Assembly: GCA_910586215.1 (NCBI GenBank)
Contig: CAJUGH010000041.1
Location: 1-33,911, forward strand
DNA length: 33,911 nt
Reading direction: 5' to 3'
Source: an uncultured Acetatifactor sp.
GTDB taxonomy: Bacteria > Bacillota > Clostridia > Lachnospirales > Lachnospiraceae
Translations under genes and position numbers: made by a program
In this document: positions 16,022 to 24,885 of the stretch, one piece after another
Layout: the number at the start of each line of letters is the position of its first letter
Position numbering within the stretch: the first letter of the stretch is position 1
The notes under the pieces: model-generated
Databases searched by the model: none
Told to the model about the DNA's origin: nothing
The model's input: only the letters and a program-made list of their open reading frames with translations

Positions 16022-16039
16022 AGGGGAGGAATTAGGAAG

Positions 16040-17272
16040 ATGGGCATTCTAAAAACAGTGGAAGGCGGCGTGACCGCAGCAAAAGGTTTTGAGGCGGCTG
16101 GGGTGGAGGCAGCCGTGAAATATCAGAATAGGAAGGACATGGCGCTGGTCTACAGCGCTACGCCCTGCAAGGTGGCGGGGGTCTTCACCTCCAATGTGGT
16201 GAAGGCAGCCCCTGTGGTGTGGGACCAGAAGATCGTGGCTTCCGCCCCTTATGTCCAGGCCGTGGTGGTGAATTCCGGCATAGCCAACGCCGGCACGGGC
16301 ACCCAGGGCATGGACTGCTGCAGGCAGGAGGCAGCGTGCGCAGGGGAAGCGCTGGGCATTCCCCCGGAAGCAGTGCTGGTGGCTTCCACCGGGGTCATTG
16401 GCAAGCAGATGCCTGTGGAGAGGCTGCAGGAAGGGATCCGAAAGCTGGCGGCGGCCAAAAGTGCCTCCCTGGATGCCGGGCTGGATGCCGCCAGGGCCAT
16501 CATGACCACAGATACGGTACACAAGCAGATTGCGGTGCAGGTAGAGATCGGCGGCAGGGAAGTAACCCTGGGTGGCATGTGCAAGGGTTCCGGCATGATC
16601 CATCCCAACATGTGTACCATGCTGGCCTTTGTGACCACAGATGCCAATATCTCCAAGGAAATGCTCCAGAAGGCCCTCAGTGCAGACGTGGTGGATTCCT
16701 TCAATATGATCTCCGTGGACGGGGACACTTCCACTAACGATACCCTGCTGGTGCTGGCGAACGGCCTGGCAGGCAATGAGGAGATTACCGGGGAAGGACC
16801 GGACTACCACACATTCTGCGAAGCCCTTCACCAGATTACCACCTATCTGGCCAGGAAAATGGCAGGAGATGGGGAGGGGGCCACGGCACTTTTTGAGACA
16901 AAGGTAGTGGGGGCTGCTACCAGGGAAGAGGCACGCATCCTGGCCAAGTCGGTGATTTGCTCCTCCCTGACCAAGGCTGCCATCTTCGGACACGATGCCA
17001 ACTGGGGCCGCATCCTGTGTGCCCTGGGTTATTCTGGTGTGATCTTTGACCCGGAGCATGTGGATCTCTATTTTCAGGACAAAGAGAGGCGTATCCACAT
17101 TTACGGGAATGGAGTGGGCCAGGATTACAGCGAGGAGGAGGCCACGAAGATTTTGTCTTCGCCGGAGGTTACGGTGCTGGTGGATATGCACATGGGCACC
17201 CAGGAGGCCACGGCCTGGGGCTGTGACCTAAGCTATGAGTATGTGCGGATCAACGCGGATTACAGGAGCTGA
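16040..17272 (+). CDS. argJ: Bifunctional glutamate N-acetyltransferase / amino-acid acetyltransferase
   Basis: Transfers the acetyl group of N-acetylornithine to glutamate, recycling it, and in bifunctional forms also acetylates glutamate from acetyl-CoA. The precursor is cut by itself before a threonine into alpha and beta chains: the site is visible in KGSGMIHPNMCTMLAF, with Thr near residue 193 (Cys precedes where Ala is usual). DGDTSTNDTLL and the C-terminal HDANWGRI segments are further family marks. Length 410 is standard. GGAGG lies about 11 bases before ATG. Confidence 0.96.
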   Translation: MGILKTVEGGVTAAKGFEAAGVEAAVKYQNRKDMALVYSATPCKVAGVFTSNVVKAAPVVWDQKIVASAPYVQAVVVNSGIANAGTGTQGMDCCRQEAACAGEALGIPPEAVLVASTGVIGKQMPVERLQEGIRKLAAAKSASLDAGLDAARAIMTTDTVHKQIAVQVEIGGREVTLGGMCKGSGMIHPNMCTMLAFVTTDANISKEMLQKALSADVVDSFNMISVDGDTSTNDTLLVLANGLAGNEEITGEGPDYHTFCEALHQITTYLARKMAGDGEGATALFETKVVGAATREEARILAKSVICSSLTKAAIFGHDANWGRILCALGYSGVIFDPEHVDLYFQDKERRIHIYGNGVGQDYSEEEATKILSSPEVTVLVDMHMGTQEATAWGCDLSYEYVRINADYRS

Positions 17273-17314
17273 GAATACAGACCCTGGCAGGACAGGGGGC
17301 AGGGGAGAAAATAG

Positions 17315-17454
17315 GTTACTGTTCACAGGTGCTATCGCGAGGCGTTTTCACGCGCTTTTTGCGTGACAAACCCGAGACTGTCTCGCGCCAAAACGCCTGT
17401 ACTTGGCGTTTTGTGTGCATAGTTGCTGTGAACGGCATGGTTGTGGACAGTAAC
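17315..17454 (+). repeat. Nested inverted-repeat element between argJ and argB
   Basis: The outer ends GTTACTGTTCACA (17315-17327) and TGTGGACAGTAAC (17442-17454) are complementary at 12 of 13 positions. Inside lie CACGC/GCGTG (17349-17365), CGAGA/TCTCG (17373-17385), and one AAAACGCC (17390-17397) that can pair with either of two GGCGTTTT copies (17341-17348 or 17405-17412). GTTCACAG (17321-17328) also pairs with CTGTGAAC (17426-17433). No mobile-element gene is present. Confidence 0.65.
17428..17454 (+). repeat. 27-bp intergenic repeat, copy 2
   Basis: Starts GTGAACGGC and ends GTGGACAGTAAC; same length and order as the copies at 5371 and 33618. It forms the right end of the argB upstream element and ends 25 bases before the argB start codon. 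Confidence 0.6.
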
Positions 17455-17479
17455 GAAAATAGTAGAAAGGAAATTTCCC

Positions 17480-18403
17480 ATGGAAAAAGACATGCAGGCA
17501 GTGTTACAGAAAGCGGAAGTCCTTATCGAGGCCCTTCCCTATATCCAGCGGTTCAACCGCAAGATTATCGTGGTCAAGTACGGCGGCAGCGCCATGAGCA
17601 ATGAAGAACTACAGAAAAATGTGATCAAGGATGTAACCCTTCTTAAACTGGTGGGATTCAAACCCATCATTGTCCATGGCGGTGGAAAGGAGATCAGCCG
17701 CTGGGTGGGGAAAGTGGGAAAAGAAGCCCGCTTTGTGAACGGACTCAGGGTCACGGATGAAGAGACCATGGAGATCGCCGAGATGGTGCTGAACAAGGTG
17801 AACAAGGACCTGGTGTCCATGGTTCAGGAGCTGGGGGTCAAGGCCGTGGGAATCAGCGGCAAGGATGGCGGCCTGCTGCAGGTGGAGAAAAAATATGCAG
17901 ACGGCCAGGACATCGGTTATGTGGGGGAGATTACCGGCGTGAATCCCAAGGTGCTCTATGACCTGCTGGAGAAGGATTTCCTGCCCATTGTGGCGCCTAT
18001 CGGCCTGGACGGGAATTTCCAGACTTACAATATTAATGCCGATGATGCCGCCTGTGCCATTGCCAGGGCCGTGAAGGCCGAGAAACTGGCTTTTCTCACG
18101 GACATTGAGGGCCTCTACCGGGATATTAGCGACAAGGGTTCCTTTATCTCCCGGCTCACGGTTTCCGAGGCTGAGGAACTGGTCAATGGGGGCTATATTG
18201 GAGGCGGTATGCTGCCCAAGTTGCACAATTGCACTTCCGCGGTGAAAAACGGGGTCAGCCGGGTCCATATCCTGGACGGACGCGTGCCCCACTGCCTGCT
18301 GCTGGAGATCTTTACCAAACAGGGTATTGGCACAGCCATCATTGCCGATGATGACAACCTGGCCCTGGGGACCAGGCGGGACCAGTTCTGCCCGGAAAAC
18401 TGA
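17480..18403 (+). CDS. argB: Acetylglutamate kinase
   Basis: Phosphorylates N-acetylglutamate with ATP, usually the arginine-inhibited control point. Of 307 residues, the N-terminal helix (about 1-24, ending LPYIQRFNRK) is the extension found in arginine-sensitive hexameric enzymes. It is followed by VVKYGGSAM, the glycine-rich IVHGGGKEIS, and LTDIEGLYRD. ATG 17480 fits AAAGGA (17466-17471); the longer in-frame start at 17441 lies within the repeat element and has no site. The gap to argJ is 207 bases and contains the nested repeat. Confidence 0.96.
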   Translation: MEKDMQAVLQKAEVLIEALPYIQRFNRKIIVVKYGGSAMSNEELQKNVIKDVTLLKLVGFKPIIVHGGGKEISRWVGKVGKEARFVNGLRVTDEETMEIAEMVLNKVNKDLVSMVQELGVKAVGISGKDGGLLQVEKKYADGQDIGYVGEITGVNPKVLYDLLEKDFLPIVAPIGLDGNFQTYNINADDAACAIARAVKAEKLAFLTDIEGLYRDISDKGSFISRLTVSEAEELVNGGYIGGGMLPKLHNCTSAVKNGVSRVHILDGRVPHCLLLEIFTKQGIGTAIIADDDNLALGTRRDQFCPEN

Positions 18404-18547
18404 AGACGGCTATTTCCAGGCGCAAATGGGCCGGGCCAAGGGACCCGTTTGTGCCGCTGCCTGCAAAGCCAAAGGGGGCTGTCTGACGGGCCTGACGAAG
18501 GAGACGGTGAAAGTGCTATGGAGAATAGGAGAGAGGGGAATGCCACC

Positions 18548-19732
18548 ATGGATATGAAAGCCATCATAGAGCAGGCAGAGAGAGACCTGCTCCACACATA
18601 CAACCGGTACCAGATTGTGCTAGATCACGGGGATGGAATGTACCTCTATGACTGTGAGGGCAGGAAATACCTGGACTTCTGTGCGGGGATTGCCGTGTTT
18701 GCCTTAGGGTACGGCAACGAGGAATACAACAATGCCCTAAAGGGCCAGATTGATAAGCTGATCCACACGTCCAATTACTATTATAATGTGCCTGCCGTGG
18801 AGGCGGCCCGGAAGCTGAAGGCAGCCTCCGGCATGGACAGGGTGTTTTTCACCAATTCGGGGGCAGAGTCCAATGAGGGTGCCATCAAGGCAGCCAGGAA
18901 ATACGCTTACCGGAAGGACGGACGGACAGATCATGAGATCATTGCCATGAACCATTCTTTCCATGGCAGGACCATGGGGGCCCTGGCGGTGACAGGCAAT
19001 GCCCATTACAGGGAGGCATTTGAACCATTGATCGGCAATGTACGATTTGCCGAGTATAACGATTTTGACAGTGTGCAAAGCTGTGTGACTGACCGCACCT
19101 GCGCCATTTTGCTGGAACCTGTGCAGGGGGAGGGAGGGCTTGTGCCTGCCAGGTCAGATTTCTTGAGGAACCTCAAGGCTCTCTGCCAGGAGAGGGATAT
19201 CCTGCTGATCTTCGATGAAGTGCAGTGCGGCATGGGCAGGACGGGATACATGTATGCCTGGCAGCGCTATGGGGTGAAGCCGGACATTATGACCACGGCC
19301 AAGGCCTTAGGCTGCGGTGTGCCTGTGGGGGCATTTCTCATGACAGAGCATGTGGCAGCCGCCTCCCTGGAAGCCGGGGACCACGGCACTACCTACGGTG
19401 GGAACCCCCTTGCCTGTGCCGCTGTGGAAAAAGTGCTTGATTTATTTGAAAAGCACCATATAATAGAACATGTAAGGGAGGTGGCCCCTTATCTGGAACA
19501 GCGCCTGGAGGAAGTGAAGGACAGGCATGGCTGCATCCGGGAGCGCAGGGGGGCAGGCCTTATGCAGGGCCTGGTATTCGACAGGCCGGTGCGGGACATC
19601 ATCAGTGCCGCCATGGAGCGGGGACTGATCCTGATCAATGCCGGCGCCAACATTATCCGTTTTGTGCCTCCCCTTATTGTCACAAAAGAGAATGTGGATG
19701 AGATGATCTCCATACTGGAGGAAAGTATTTGA
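18548..19732 (+). CDS. argD: Acetylornithine aminotransferase
   Basis: PLP-dependent transaminase converting N-acetylglutamate semialdehyde to N-acetylornithine. The PLP lysine is in TTAKALGCGVP (Lys about 252). DEVQCGMGRTG gives the cofactor-binding Asp, and the class-III signature and FTNSGAESNEGAIKAARKY loop are present. Length 394 is normal. ATG 18548 was chosen because AGAGGGGAA lies about eight bases upstream; ATG 18518 in frame would add ten residues and is less well placed. Confidence 0.95.
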   Translation: MDMKAIIEQAERDLLHTYNRYQIVLDHGDGMYLYDCEGRKYLDFCAGIAVFALGYGNEEYNNALKGQIDKLIHTSNYYYNVPAVEAARKLKAASGMDRVFFTNSGAESNEGAIKAARKYAYRKDGRTDHEIIAMNHSFHGRTMGALAVTGNAHYREAFEPLIGNVRFAEYNDFDSVQSCVTDRTCAILLEPVQGEGGLVPARSDFLRNLKALCQERDILLIFDEVQCGMGRTGYMYAWQRYGVKPDIMTTAKALGCGVPVGAFLMTEHVAAASLEAGDHGTTYGGNPLACAAVEKVLDLFEKHHIIEHVREVAPYLEQRLEEVKDRHGCIRERRGAGLMQGLVFDRPVRDIISAAMERGLILINAGANIIRFVPPLIVTKENVDEMISILEESI

Positions 19733-19804
19733 CCCGCAGCCGTCAAGGGGGCGCCATGCGGGATGGGGAATGATGGCCCGCCAGAGCGGGCAGGGAGTGG
19801 ATGT

Positions 19805-21199
19805 ATGCATTTTAGGAAGAGAATTGCCGCAGTGACAGCCGTGGTAGCCATGGCTGCCGCTGTTTTATATGGGAGTACCCGGGAGATAGCAGTTCCGGAC
19901 GAGGACACAGGAGGCGGCCTGTCCTGGTTCAGGGAGAATAAGGAGACGATTTATTTCTGGTATTCCGATGAGAATATGACGAATTTTATCAACAGTGCAG
20001 CGGTATCCTTCGGGGAGAGGGAGAATGTCCGTGTGATCCCGGTACACATTTCAGACAGCGAGTACCTGGAAGCGCTGAATCAGGCGTCCCTGTCCGGCAA
20101 ACAGGTGCCGGATGCCTATATTGTGAGCCATGAATCCCTGGAGAAGGCTTATCTGGCAGGGCTGGCCTCCCAGATAGAGGATGTGTCAAAAGTCTGCAAC
20201 CAGGATCATTTTCCGGAGGCAGCGCTGAGTGCGGTGTCCTATGAGGGGAAACAGGTGGCTTACCCCCTTTCCTTTGAGACAAGCGCTCTGGTGTACAATG
20301 AGACTTACCTGGGGCTGTGGGCAGAGCAGAGCGCCAGGAGGGAGTTGTCTGGTGCCAATGATGAGGAGGGAATCGAGGGAGATCCGGATGCTGTCATAGA
20401 TGAGACACAGCTTGCGGCAAAGAGCCAGGAATATATGGACAAGGCCATCCCCGGCACTGTGGATGACATCCTGGACATTGCCAATACCTTCGATGTGCCG
20501 GAGGGCGTGGAAGGGGTGATGAAATGGGATGTGTCAGACATTTTCTACAATTACTGGATTGTGGGTAATTACATGATTGTAGGCGGGGATGCCGGGGATG
20601 ATGCGGCCCAGGTCAATATCAACAATCCGGAGACCATCCAGTGCCTGGAGGTCTATAAGGCCTTGAACCAGTTCTTCTTTATCGAGTCGGATACGGTGTC
20701 CTATGAATCAGTGATCCAGGATTTTATGGAAGGGAAGACCGTATTTACCATCGCCACAACGGATGTGGTGGCCAGGCTGGCCCAGGCAAGGGCAGAGGGA
20801 ACCCTGGGGTTTGAGTACGGGATCTGCCTGATGCCGGAGGTAAGTCCCGAACTGGCCAGCCGTTCCATGTCCGTGACCCAGACAGTGGCCATAAACGGGT
20901 ATTCTTCCAACAAGGAACTGGCCAACCGCTTTGCCGCTTTCCTGGTGGATGAGTGTGCGGATACCCTCTATGAGAGGACGGGCAAGGTATCAGCCAACCG
21001 CAATGCGGAAGCGGACAATGGGGCTTTGCAGATCTTCAAGCAGGAATACGCAGGGAGCATTCCGCTGCCGAAACTGATGGAGACGGGGAATTTCTGGCTG
21101 CGCCTGGAGAGGCTGTTTTTCAGTGTATGGAATGGGGCAGACACAGCCACGCTGGTACAGGAACTGGCAGACCAGATCAGCAGACAGCTTGGGAATTAA
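19805..21199 (+). CDS. Extracellular solute-binding protein, family 1-like, orphan
   Basis: A 464-residue protein with a basic N-terminus and one hydrophobic segment (about residues 7-22) but no lipobox cysteine, so it is a signal anchor or a cleaved secreted protein. The rest resembles family-1 (maltose-type) binding proteins: YFWYSDENMTNFINSAAVSFGERENVRVIPV, VPDAYIVSHESLEKAYLAGL, then SYEGKQVAYPLSFETSALVYNE. No permease or ATPase for it is nearby. GGGAG lies seven bases before ATG 19805; it follows argD after 72 bases, possibly as part of the arg transcript. The ligand is unknown. Confidence 0.78.
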   Translation: MHFRKRIAAVTAVVAMAAAVLYGSTREIAVPDEDTGGGLSWFRENKETIYFWYSDENMTNFINSAAVSFGERENVRVIPVHISDSEYLEALNQASLSGKQVPDAYIVSHESLEKAYLAGLASQIEDVSKVCNQDHFPEAALSAVSYEGKQVAYPLSFETSALVYNETYLGLWAEQSARRELSGANDEEGIEGDPDAVIDETQLAAKSQEYMDKAIPGTVDDILDIANTFDVPEGVEGVMKWDVSDIFYNYWIVGNYMIVGGDAGDDAAQVNINNPETIQCLEVYKALNQFFFIESDTVSYESVIQDFMEGKTVFTIATTDVVARLAQARAEGTLGFEYGICLMPEVSPELASRSMSVTQTVAINGYSSNKELANRFAAFLVDECADTLYERTGKVSANRNAEADNGALQIFKQEYAGSIPLPKLMETGNFWLRLERLFFSVWNGADTATLVQELADQISRQLGN

Positions 21200-21312
21200 A
21201 AAGCGTGCATATTTTACCAATCACAGGATACACTTTTAGTACATGGATACCGGGCTGGGAAAGGAATGGGCTTGTACCAGCACCGGGGACGAGGAAAGGA
21301 AGCGTGTATCCT

Positions 21313-21744
21313 ATGATTGGTTTTTTGATTGCATTGGTTTCCGGGGCACTGATGAGTGTCCAGGGGGTATTCAACACACAGGTCACGAAGGCATCCAGCA
21401 TCTGGGCCGCCAGTGCCTTTGTGCAACTGAGTGCCCTGGCAGTCTGCCTGGGCGCCTGGCTGTGTACAGACAGGAGCAGCCTGCTTAAGGTGTTCCAGGT
21501 GCAGCCCAAATATATGCTGCTGGGAGGAGCCATTGGTGCCTTCATCACTTACACGGTCATCAAGAGCATGGACATGCTGGGACCCGCCAGGGCAGTGATG
21601 CTCATTGTGGTGGCCCAGCTTGCGGTGGCCTACGTGATCGAACTGCTTGGCTGGTTCGGTGTGGAGAAGCAGCCCCTGGAGTGGAGGAAAGCAGTGGGTA
21701 TGGCAGTGGCAGTGGCCGGCATTATCATTTTCAAGTGGAAGTAG
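21313..21744 (+). CDS. DMT-superfamily transporter, YdcZ/DUF606 type
   Basis: A 143-residue integral membrane protein with about five hydrophobic segments. The opening FLIALVSGALMSVQGVFNTQ and the LLGGAIGAFITYTVI segment fit the YdcZ (DUF606) branch of small drug/metabolite transporters. These often work as dimers or pairs; only one copy is seen here. ATG 21313 is preceded by AGGAAAGGAAG; an upstream in-frame ORF overlapping the preceding gene is rejected. The substrate is unknown. Confidence 0.85.
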   Translation: MIGFLIALVSGALMSVQGVFNTQVTKASSIWAASAFVQLSALAVCLGAWLCTDRSSLLKVFQVQPKYMLLGGAIGAFITYTVIKSMDMLGPARAVMLIVVAQLAVAYVIELLGWFGVEKQPLEWRKAVGMAVAVAGIIIFKWK

Positions 21745-21772
21745 TGAAAAACAAATGGAAATAAACTTTTGC

Positions 21773-21801
21773 TTGTCAAAACAAAGCAGTTCCGCTACAA
21801 T
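21773..21801 (+). promoter_or_regulatory. Promoter of the ComEA-two-component operon
   Basis: TTGTCA (21773-21778) and TACAAT (21796-21801) with a 17-base spacer. It begins a transcript about 55 bases before the ComEA-like gene. Confidence 0.75.
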
Positions 21802-21862
21802 GAAACTAATCGGCATAGGGAGGCAGCCCCACTAGCGCAGAGACTGCGGGAAGGCGGGGACT

Positions 21863-22633
21863 ATGGTGAGAAATAAGCGTATGATGGCTGCTGTGTGTGG
21901 CATCCTTTTGTGTGGCCTTTTAGGGGCCTGTGGAAGAAGGGAAGATGAGAACCTGGTCCTGATAGGACAGGACGGCAGCGTGGTAAGTTCCGGCGAGGAG
22001 GCCCAGGGTCCCTCGCCTGTAGGCAGTTTGGGGAATGCCAGCCAGGGAGGCTGTGAACCTGGGGCAGCCCCGGGCAGAAACCAGGAGGTTCCGAAAACCG
22101 GCATGGATCCGGACGGGAACCAGGTAGTTCCAGGGAATGGGGCTGGCACCGGGAAAGGTTCGGGAACCCCGGAGGCCGGATCCGGCGGGGAAGGGTTATA
22201 TGTCCATGTGTGTGGCGCTGTGGCAAATCCCGGTGTCTATGCCCTGGCCCGGGGCAGCAGGGGAGAGGATGCCCTGCTGGCAGCGGGAGGCTTTGCCCAG
22301 GATGCAGACCAGGACTATGTGAATCTGGCAAAACCTGTATCAGATGGGGAGAAGCTCTATTTTCCGGATCAGTCAGAGACTGCAGGGAAACTTCCCATGG
22401 AACAGGATACAGGGGGGAACCAGGAAGATACCCGGCAGGGACTGGTGGACATCAACCGGGCAGACCGGGAGGGACTCTGCAGCCTGCCTGGCATCGGACC
22501 TGCCAGGGCAGAGGATATCATCACTTACCGGGAGGCCCACGGCGCTTTCCGGAAATGTGAGGATATTATGAAGGTGTCCGGGATCAAGGACAGTGTGTAC
22601 CAGAAGATTAAGGATAAGATTACAGTGCAATAA
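21863..22633 (+). CDS. ComEA-like DNA-binding lipoprotein (SLBB + helix-hairpin-helix)
   Basis: A 256-residue surface protein. It has a lipoprotein signal (basic start, hydrophobic core, lipobox LGAC), a long Gly/Pro-rich linker, an SLBB domain (YVHVCGAVANPGVYALARG, about residues 113-170), and a C-terminal pair of helix-hairpin-helix motifs (VDINRADREGLCSLPGIGP, then FRKCEDIMKVSGI). ComEA binds incoming double-stranded DNA outside the cell and hands it to ComEC. Most ComEA proteins are anchored by a membrane span; the lipobox here is a variation. It opens an operon with a two-component system. Confidence 0.85.
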   Translation: MVRNKRMMAAVCGILLCGLLGACGRREDENLVLIGQDGSVVSSGEEAQGPSPVGSLGNASQGGCEPGAAPGRNQEVPKTGMDPDGNQVVPGNGAGTGKGSGTPEAGSGGEGLYVHVCGAVANPGVYALARGSRGEDALLAAGGFAQDADQDYVNLAKPVSDGEKLYFPDQSETAGKLPMEQDTGGNQEDTRQGLVDINRADREGLCSLPGIGPARAEDIITYREAHGAFRKCEDIMKVSGIKDSVYQKIKDKITVQ

Positions 22634-22670
22634 AGAGACTGGCAGCAGAAATGGGAAGGGAGTCTGTAAG

Positions 22671-23372
22671 ATGGCAGGAAAGAGAGCTTTGGTAGTGGAT
22701 GATGAGAAGCTGATCGTGAAGGGGATCCGCTTCAGCCTGGAACAGGATGACATCCAGGTGGATTGTGCATATGACGGGGAGGAGGCACTGGAATATGCCA
22801 GGAACAACCAGTACGATATTATCCTGCTGGATGTGATGCTGCCAAAGCTGACAGGATTCGAGGTCTGCCAGCAGATCCGGGAATTCTCCAGTGTGCCCAT
22901 CATCATGCTCACGGCCAAGGGAGACGACATGGACAAGATACTGGGCCTGGAGTATGGGGCAGATGATTACATAACCAAGCCTTTTAACATATTGGAGGTA
23001 AAGGCACGGATCAAGGCCATTATGCGCCGTACGGAGCCGAAGCGGATCATAGGGGAGAAGGCAGCGCCCAAGGTGGTGGAGAGCGGTGACCTGCGCCTGG
23101 ACGGCGAAGGGAGGAGGGCTTACATCGCAGGCCGTGAGATCGGCCTGACTGCCAAGGAATTTGAAATGCTGGAACTTCTGATGACCAATCCCAACAAGGT
23201 CTATAGCAGGGAGAATCTGCTGCAGACGGTGTGGGGACCGGATTATCCAGGGGATGTGCGCACGGTGGATGTCCATGTAAGGCGCCTTAGGGAGAAGATT
23301 GAATCCAACCCCAGTGAGCCGAAGTATGTACATACAAAATGGGGCGTTGGCTACTACTTTTTGAATGCGTAG
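22671..23372 (+). CDS. OmpR/PhoB-family response regulator
   Basis: A 233-residue DNA-binding regulator. The receiver domain (about 5-118) has the acidic pair DDE near residue 10, the phosphorylated Asp54 in IILLDVMLP, Thr in MLTAKG, and Lys in DDYITKPF. The C-terminal winged helix (about 140-230) shows LTAKEFEMLELLM, VWGPDYPGDVRTVDVHVRRLREKIE and RGVGY-type ending WGVGYYF. ATG 22671 fits AAGGGAG; the ORF in frame upstream is ignored. It lies 37 bases after the ComEA-like gene and nine before its kinase. Confidence 0.95.
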   Translation: MAGKRALVVDDEKLIVKGIRFSLEQDDIQVDCAYDGEEALEYARNNQYDIILLDVMLPKLTGFEVCQQIREFSSVPIIMLTAKGDDMDKILGLEYGADDYITKPFNILEVKARIKAIMRRTEPKRIIGEKAAPKVVESGDLRLDGEGRRAYIAGREIGLTAKEFEMLELLMTNPNKVYSRENLLQTVWGPDYPGDVRTVDVHVRRLREKIESNPSEPKYVHTKWGVGYYFLNA

Positions 23373-23381
23373 GGTGGGTAT

Positions 23382-24884
23382 ATGGCACGTAGAATATTGG
23401 AAGAGCTGAAGCAGCTTGTCCTGCTGCGCAGCCTGCAGGCGCGTATCTTTCTGATCATACTGGTAGTGGGTGTGGTGCCCGGCGTGCTGATGCGGTATGG
23501 GATCCTCAGCAATTATGAGGAGCGCAGTGTGGAGAACCGTATTGCCAATGTGCAGAACCAGCTGCTGGTGGTGGGCAATCATCTCATCAGCAACAACTAT
23601 TTTAACCCGGATGTGATGGAAGAGAGGAATCCCGGAGTCTCCAGGGACGTGATAGACGCGGAACTGGAGATGATCTCCAATCTCTACGAGGGCCGTGTGC
23701 TGATTATCAACTCCGGCCTGAAGGTGATGGAGGATACCTACGGCCTCAGTGAGGGCAAGACCATTGTGTCAGAGGAAGTGATCAAATGTCTCAGGGGGGA
23801 AAGTGTGTCCCACTATGACAGGGAACATGGATATATCGAGATGACCACCCCCATCATTGATACCAGTGCCACTTCCGGGGAAGGGGGCAGCGCATCGGGG
23901 AAGATTGTGGGAGTGATGCTCACCAGTATCTCCAATGATGCCATTGTAGCCACCATGGAGGTGCTGAACCGCCAGGCCTTGATCCTGGAGAATCTGATGC
24001 TGGTGGGGATTGTGGCCCTGGCCATTGTCCTGTCCACCCTTCTGACCAAGCCTTTTAACCGGGTGACGAAGGCGATCCATGAGGTGAAGGCAGGTTACAC
24101 GGATGAGAAGATCTCTGTGAAAGGCTATGCGGAGACTGTCCACATTGTGGATGCCTTTAACCAGTTGCTGGGCCGTATGAAGACCCTGGATGATTCCAGG
24201 CAGGAATTTGTGGCAAATGTGTCCCATGAACTGAAGACGCCCATGACTTCCGTGAAGGTGCTGGCAGATTCCCTTCTGGCCCAGCAGGATGCGCCGGCAG
24301 AACTCTACCGGGAGTTCATGGAGGATATCGTGTCGGAGATAGACCGGGAGAACCGGATCATCACGGACCTGCTGGCCCTGGTGAAGATGGACAAGAAGGT
24401 GCAGGACTTAAATATTGCACAGATCAATATTAACGACCTGGCAGAGCTGATTCTGAAACGTCTCCGTCCCATCGCACGGAAAAAGGACGTGGAAGTGGTA
24501 TTCGAGAGTATGCGTCCTGTGACGGCGGAAGTGGACGAGGTGAAGCTGACCCTGGTCATGACCAATCTGGTGGAGAATGCCATCAAGTACAACAAGGACC
24601 ATGGATGGGTGAAAGTGGTGCTGGATGCGGACCACCAGTATTTTACCTTTATGGTCAGCGATTCCGGCCTGGGGATTCCGGAAGACGCCCTGGCCAATAT
24701 CTATGAGCGGTTCTACCGGGTGGACAAGTCCCATTCCAGGGAGATCGGCGGCACGGGGCTGGGGCTGGCCATCACCAAGAGTGCGGTGCTTGCCCACAGG
24801 GGTTCCATCACCGCTACCAGCACGGAGGGGGAAGGATCTGTCTTCACAGTGAAAATCCCCCTGGCATATGATAGGAGAACATGA
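23382..24884 (+). CDS. Sensor histidine kinase with HAMP domain
   Basis: A 500-residue membrane kinase, partner of the preceding regulator. A first span (about 18-37) and a second (about 203-224) enclose an extracytoplasmic sensor domain of about 165 residues; a HAMP linker (about 225-277) follows. The phosphorylated His282 is in ANVSHELKTPMTSVK. The ATPase has the N box NLVENAIKYNKDHG, G1 DSGLGIPED, F box YERFYRVDKSHSR and G2 GGTGLGLAI. The overall plan is that of WalK/PhoR/ResE-type kinases. Confidence 0.95.
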   Translation: MARRILEELKQLVLLRSLQARIFLIILVVGVVPGVLMRYGILSNYEERSVENRIANVQNQLLVVGNHLISNNYFNPDVMEERNPGVSRDVIDAELEMISNLYEGRVLIINSGLKVMEDTYGLSEGKTIVSEEVIKCLRGESVSHYDREHGYIEMTTPIIDTSATSGEGGSASGKIVGVMLTSISNDAIVATMEVLNRQALILENLMLVGIVALAIVLSTLLTKPFNRVTKAIHEVKAGYTDEKISVKGYAETVHIVDAFNQLLGRMKTLDDSRQEFVANVSHELKTPMTSVKVLADSLLAQQDAPAELYREFMEDIVSEIDRENRIITDLLALVKMDKKVQDLNIAQININDLAELILKRLRPIARKKDVEVVFESMRPVTAEVDEVKLTLVMTNLVENAIKYNKDHGWVKVVLDADHQYFTFMVSDSGLGIPEDALANIYERFYRVDKSHSREIGGTGLGLAITKSAVLAHRGSITATSTEGEGSVFTVKIPLAYDRRT

Positions 24885-24885
24885 C

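Noticed and set aside
16049..17191. 380-residue minus-strand frame opposite argJ
   Set aside because: An antisense shadow of a highly conserved enzyme gene.
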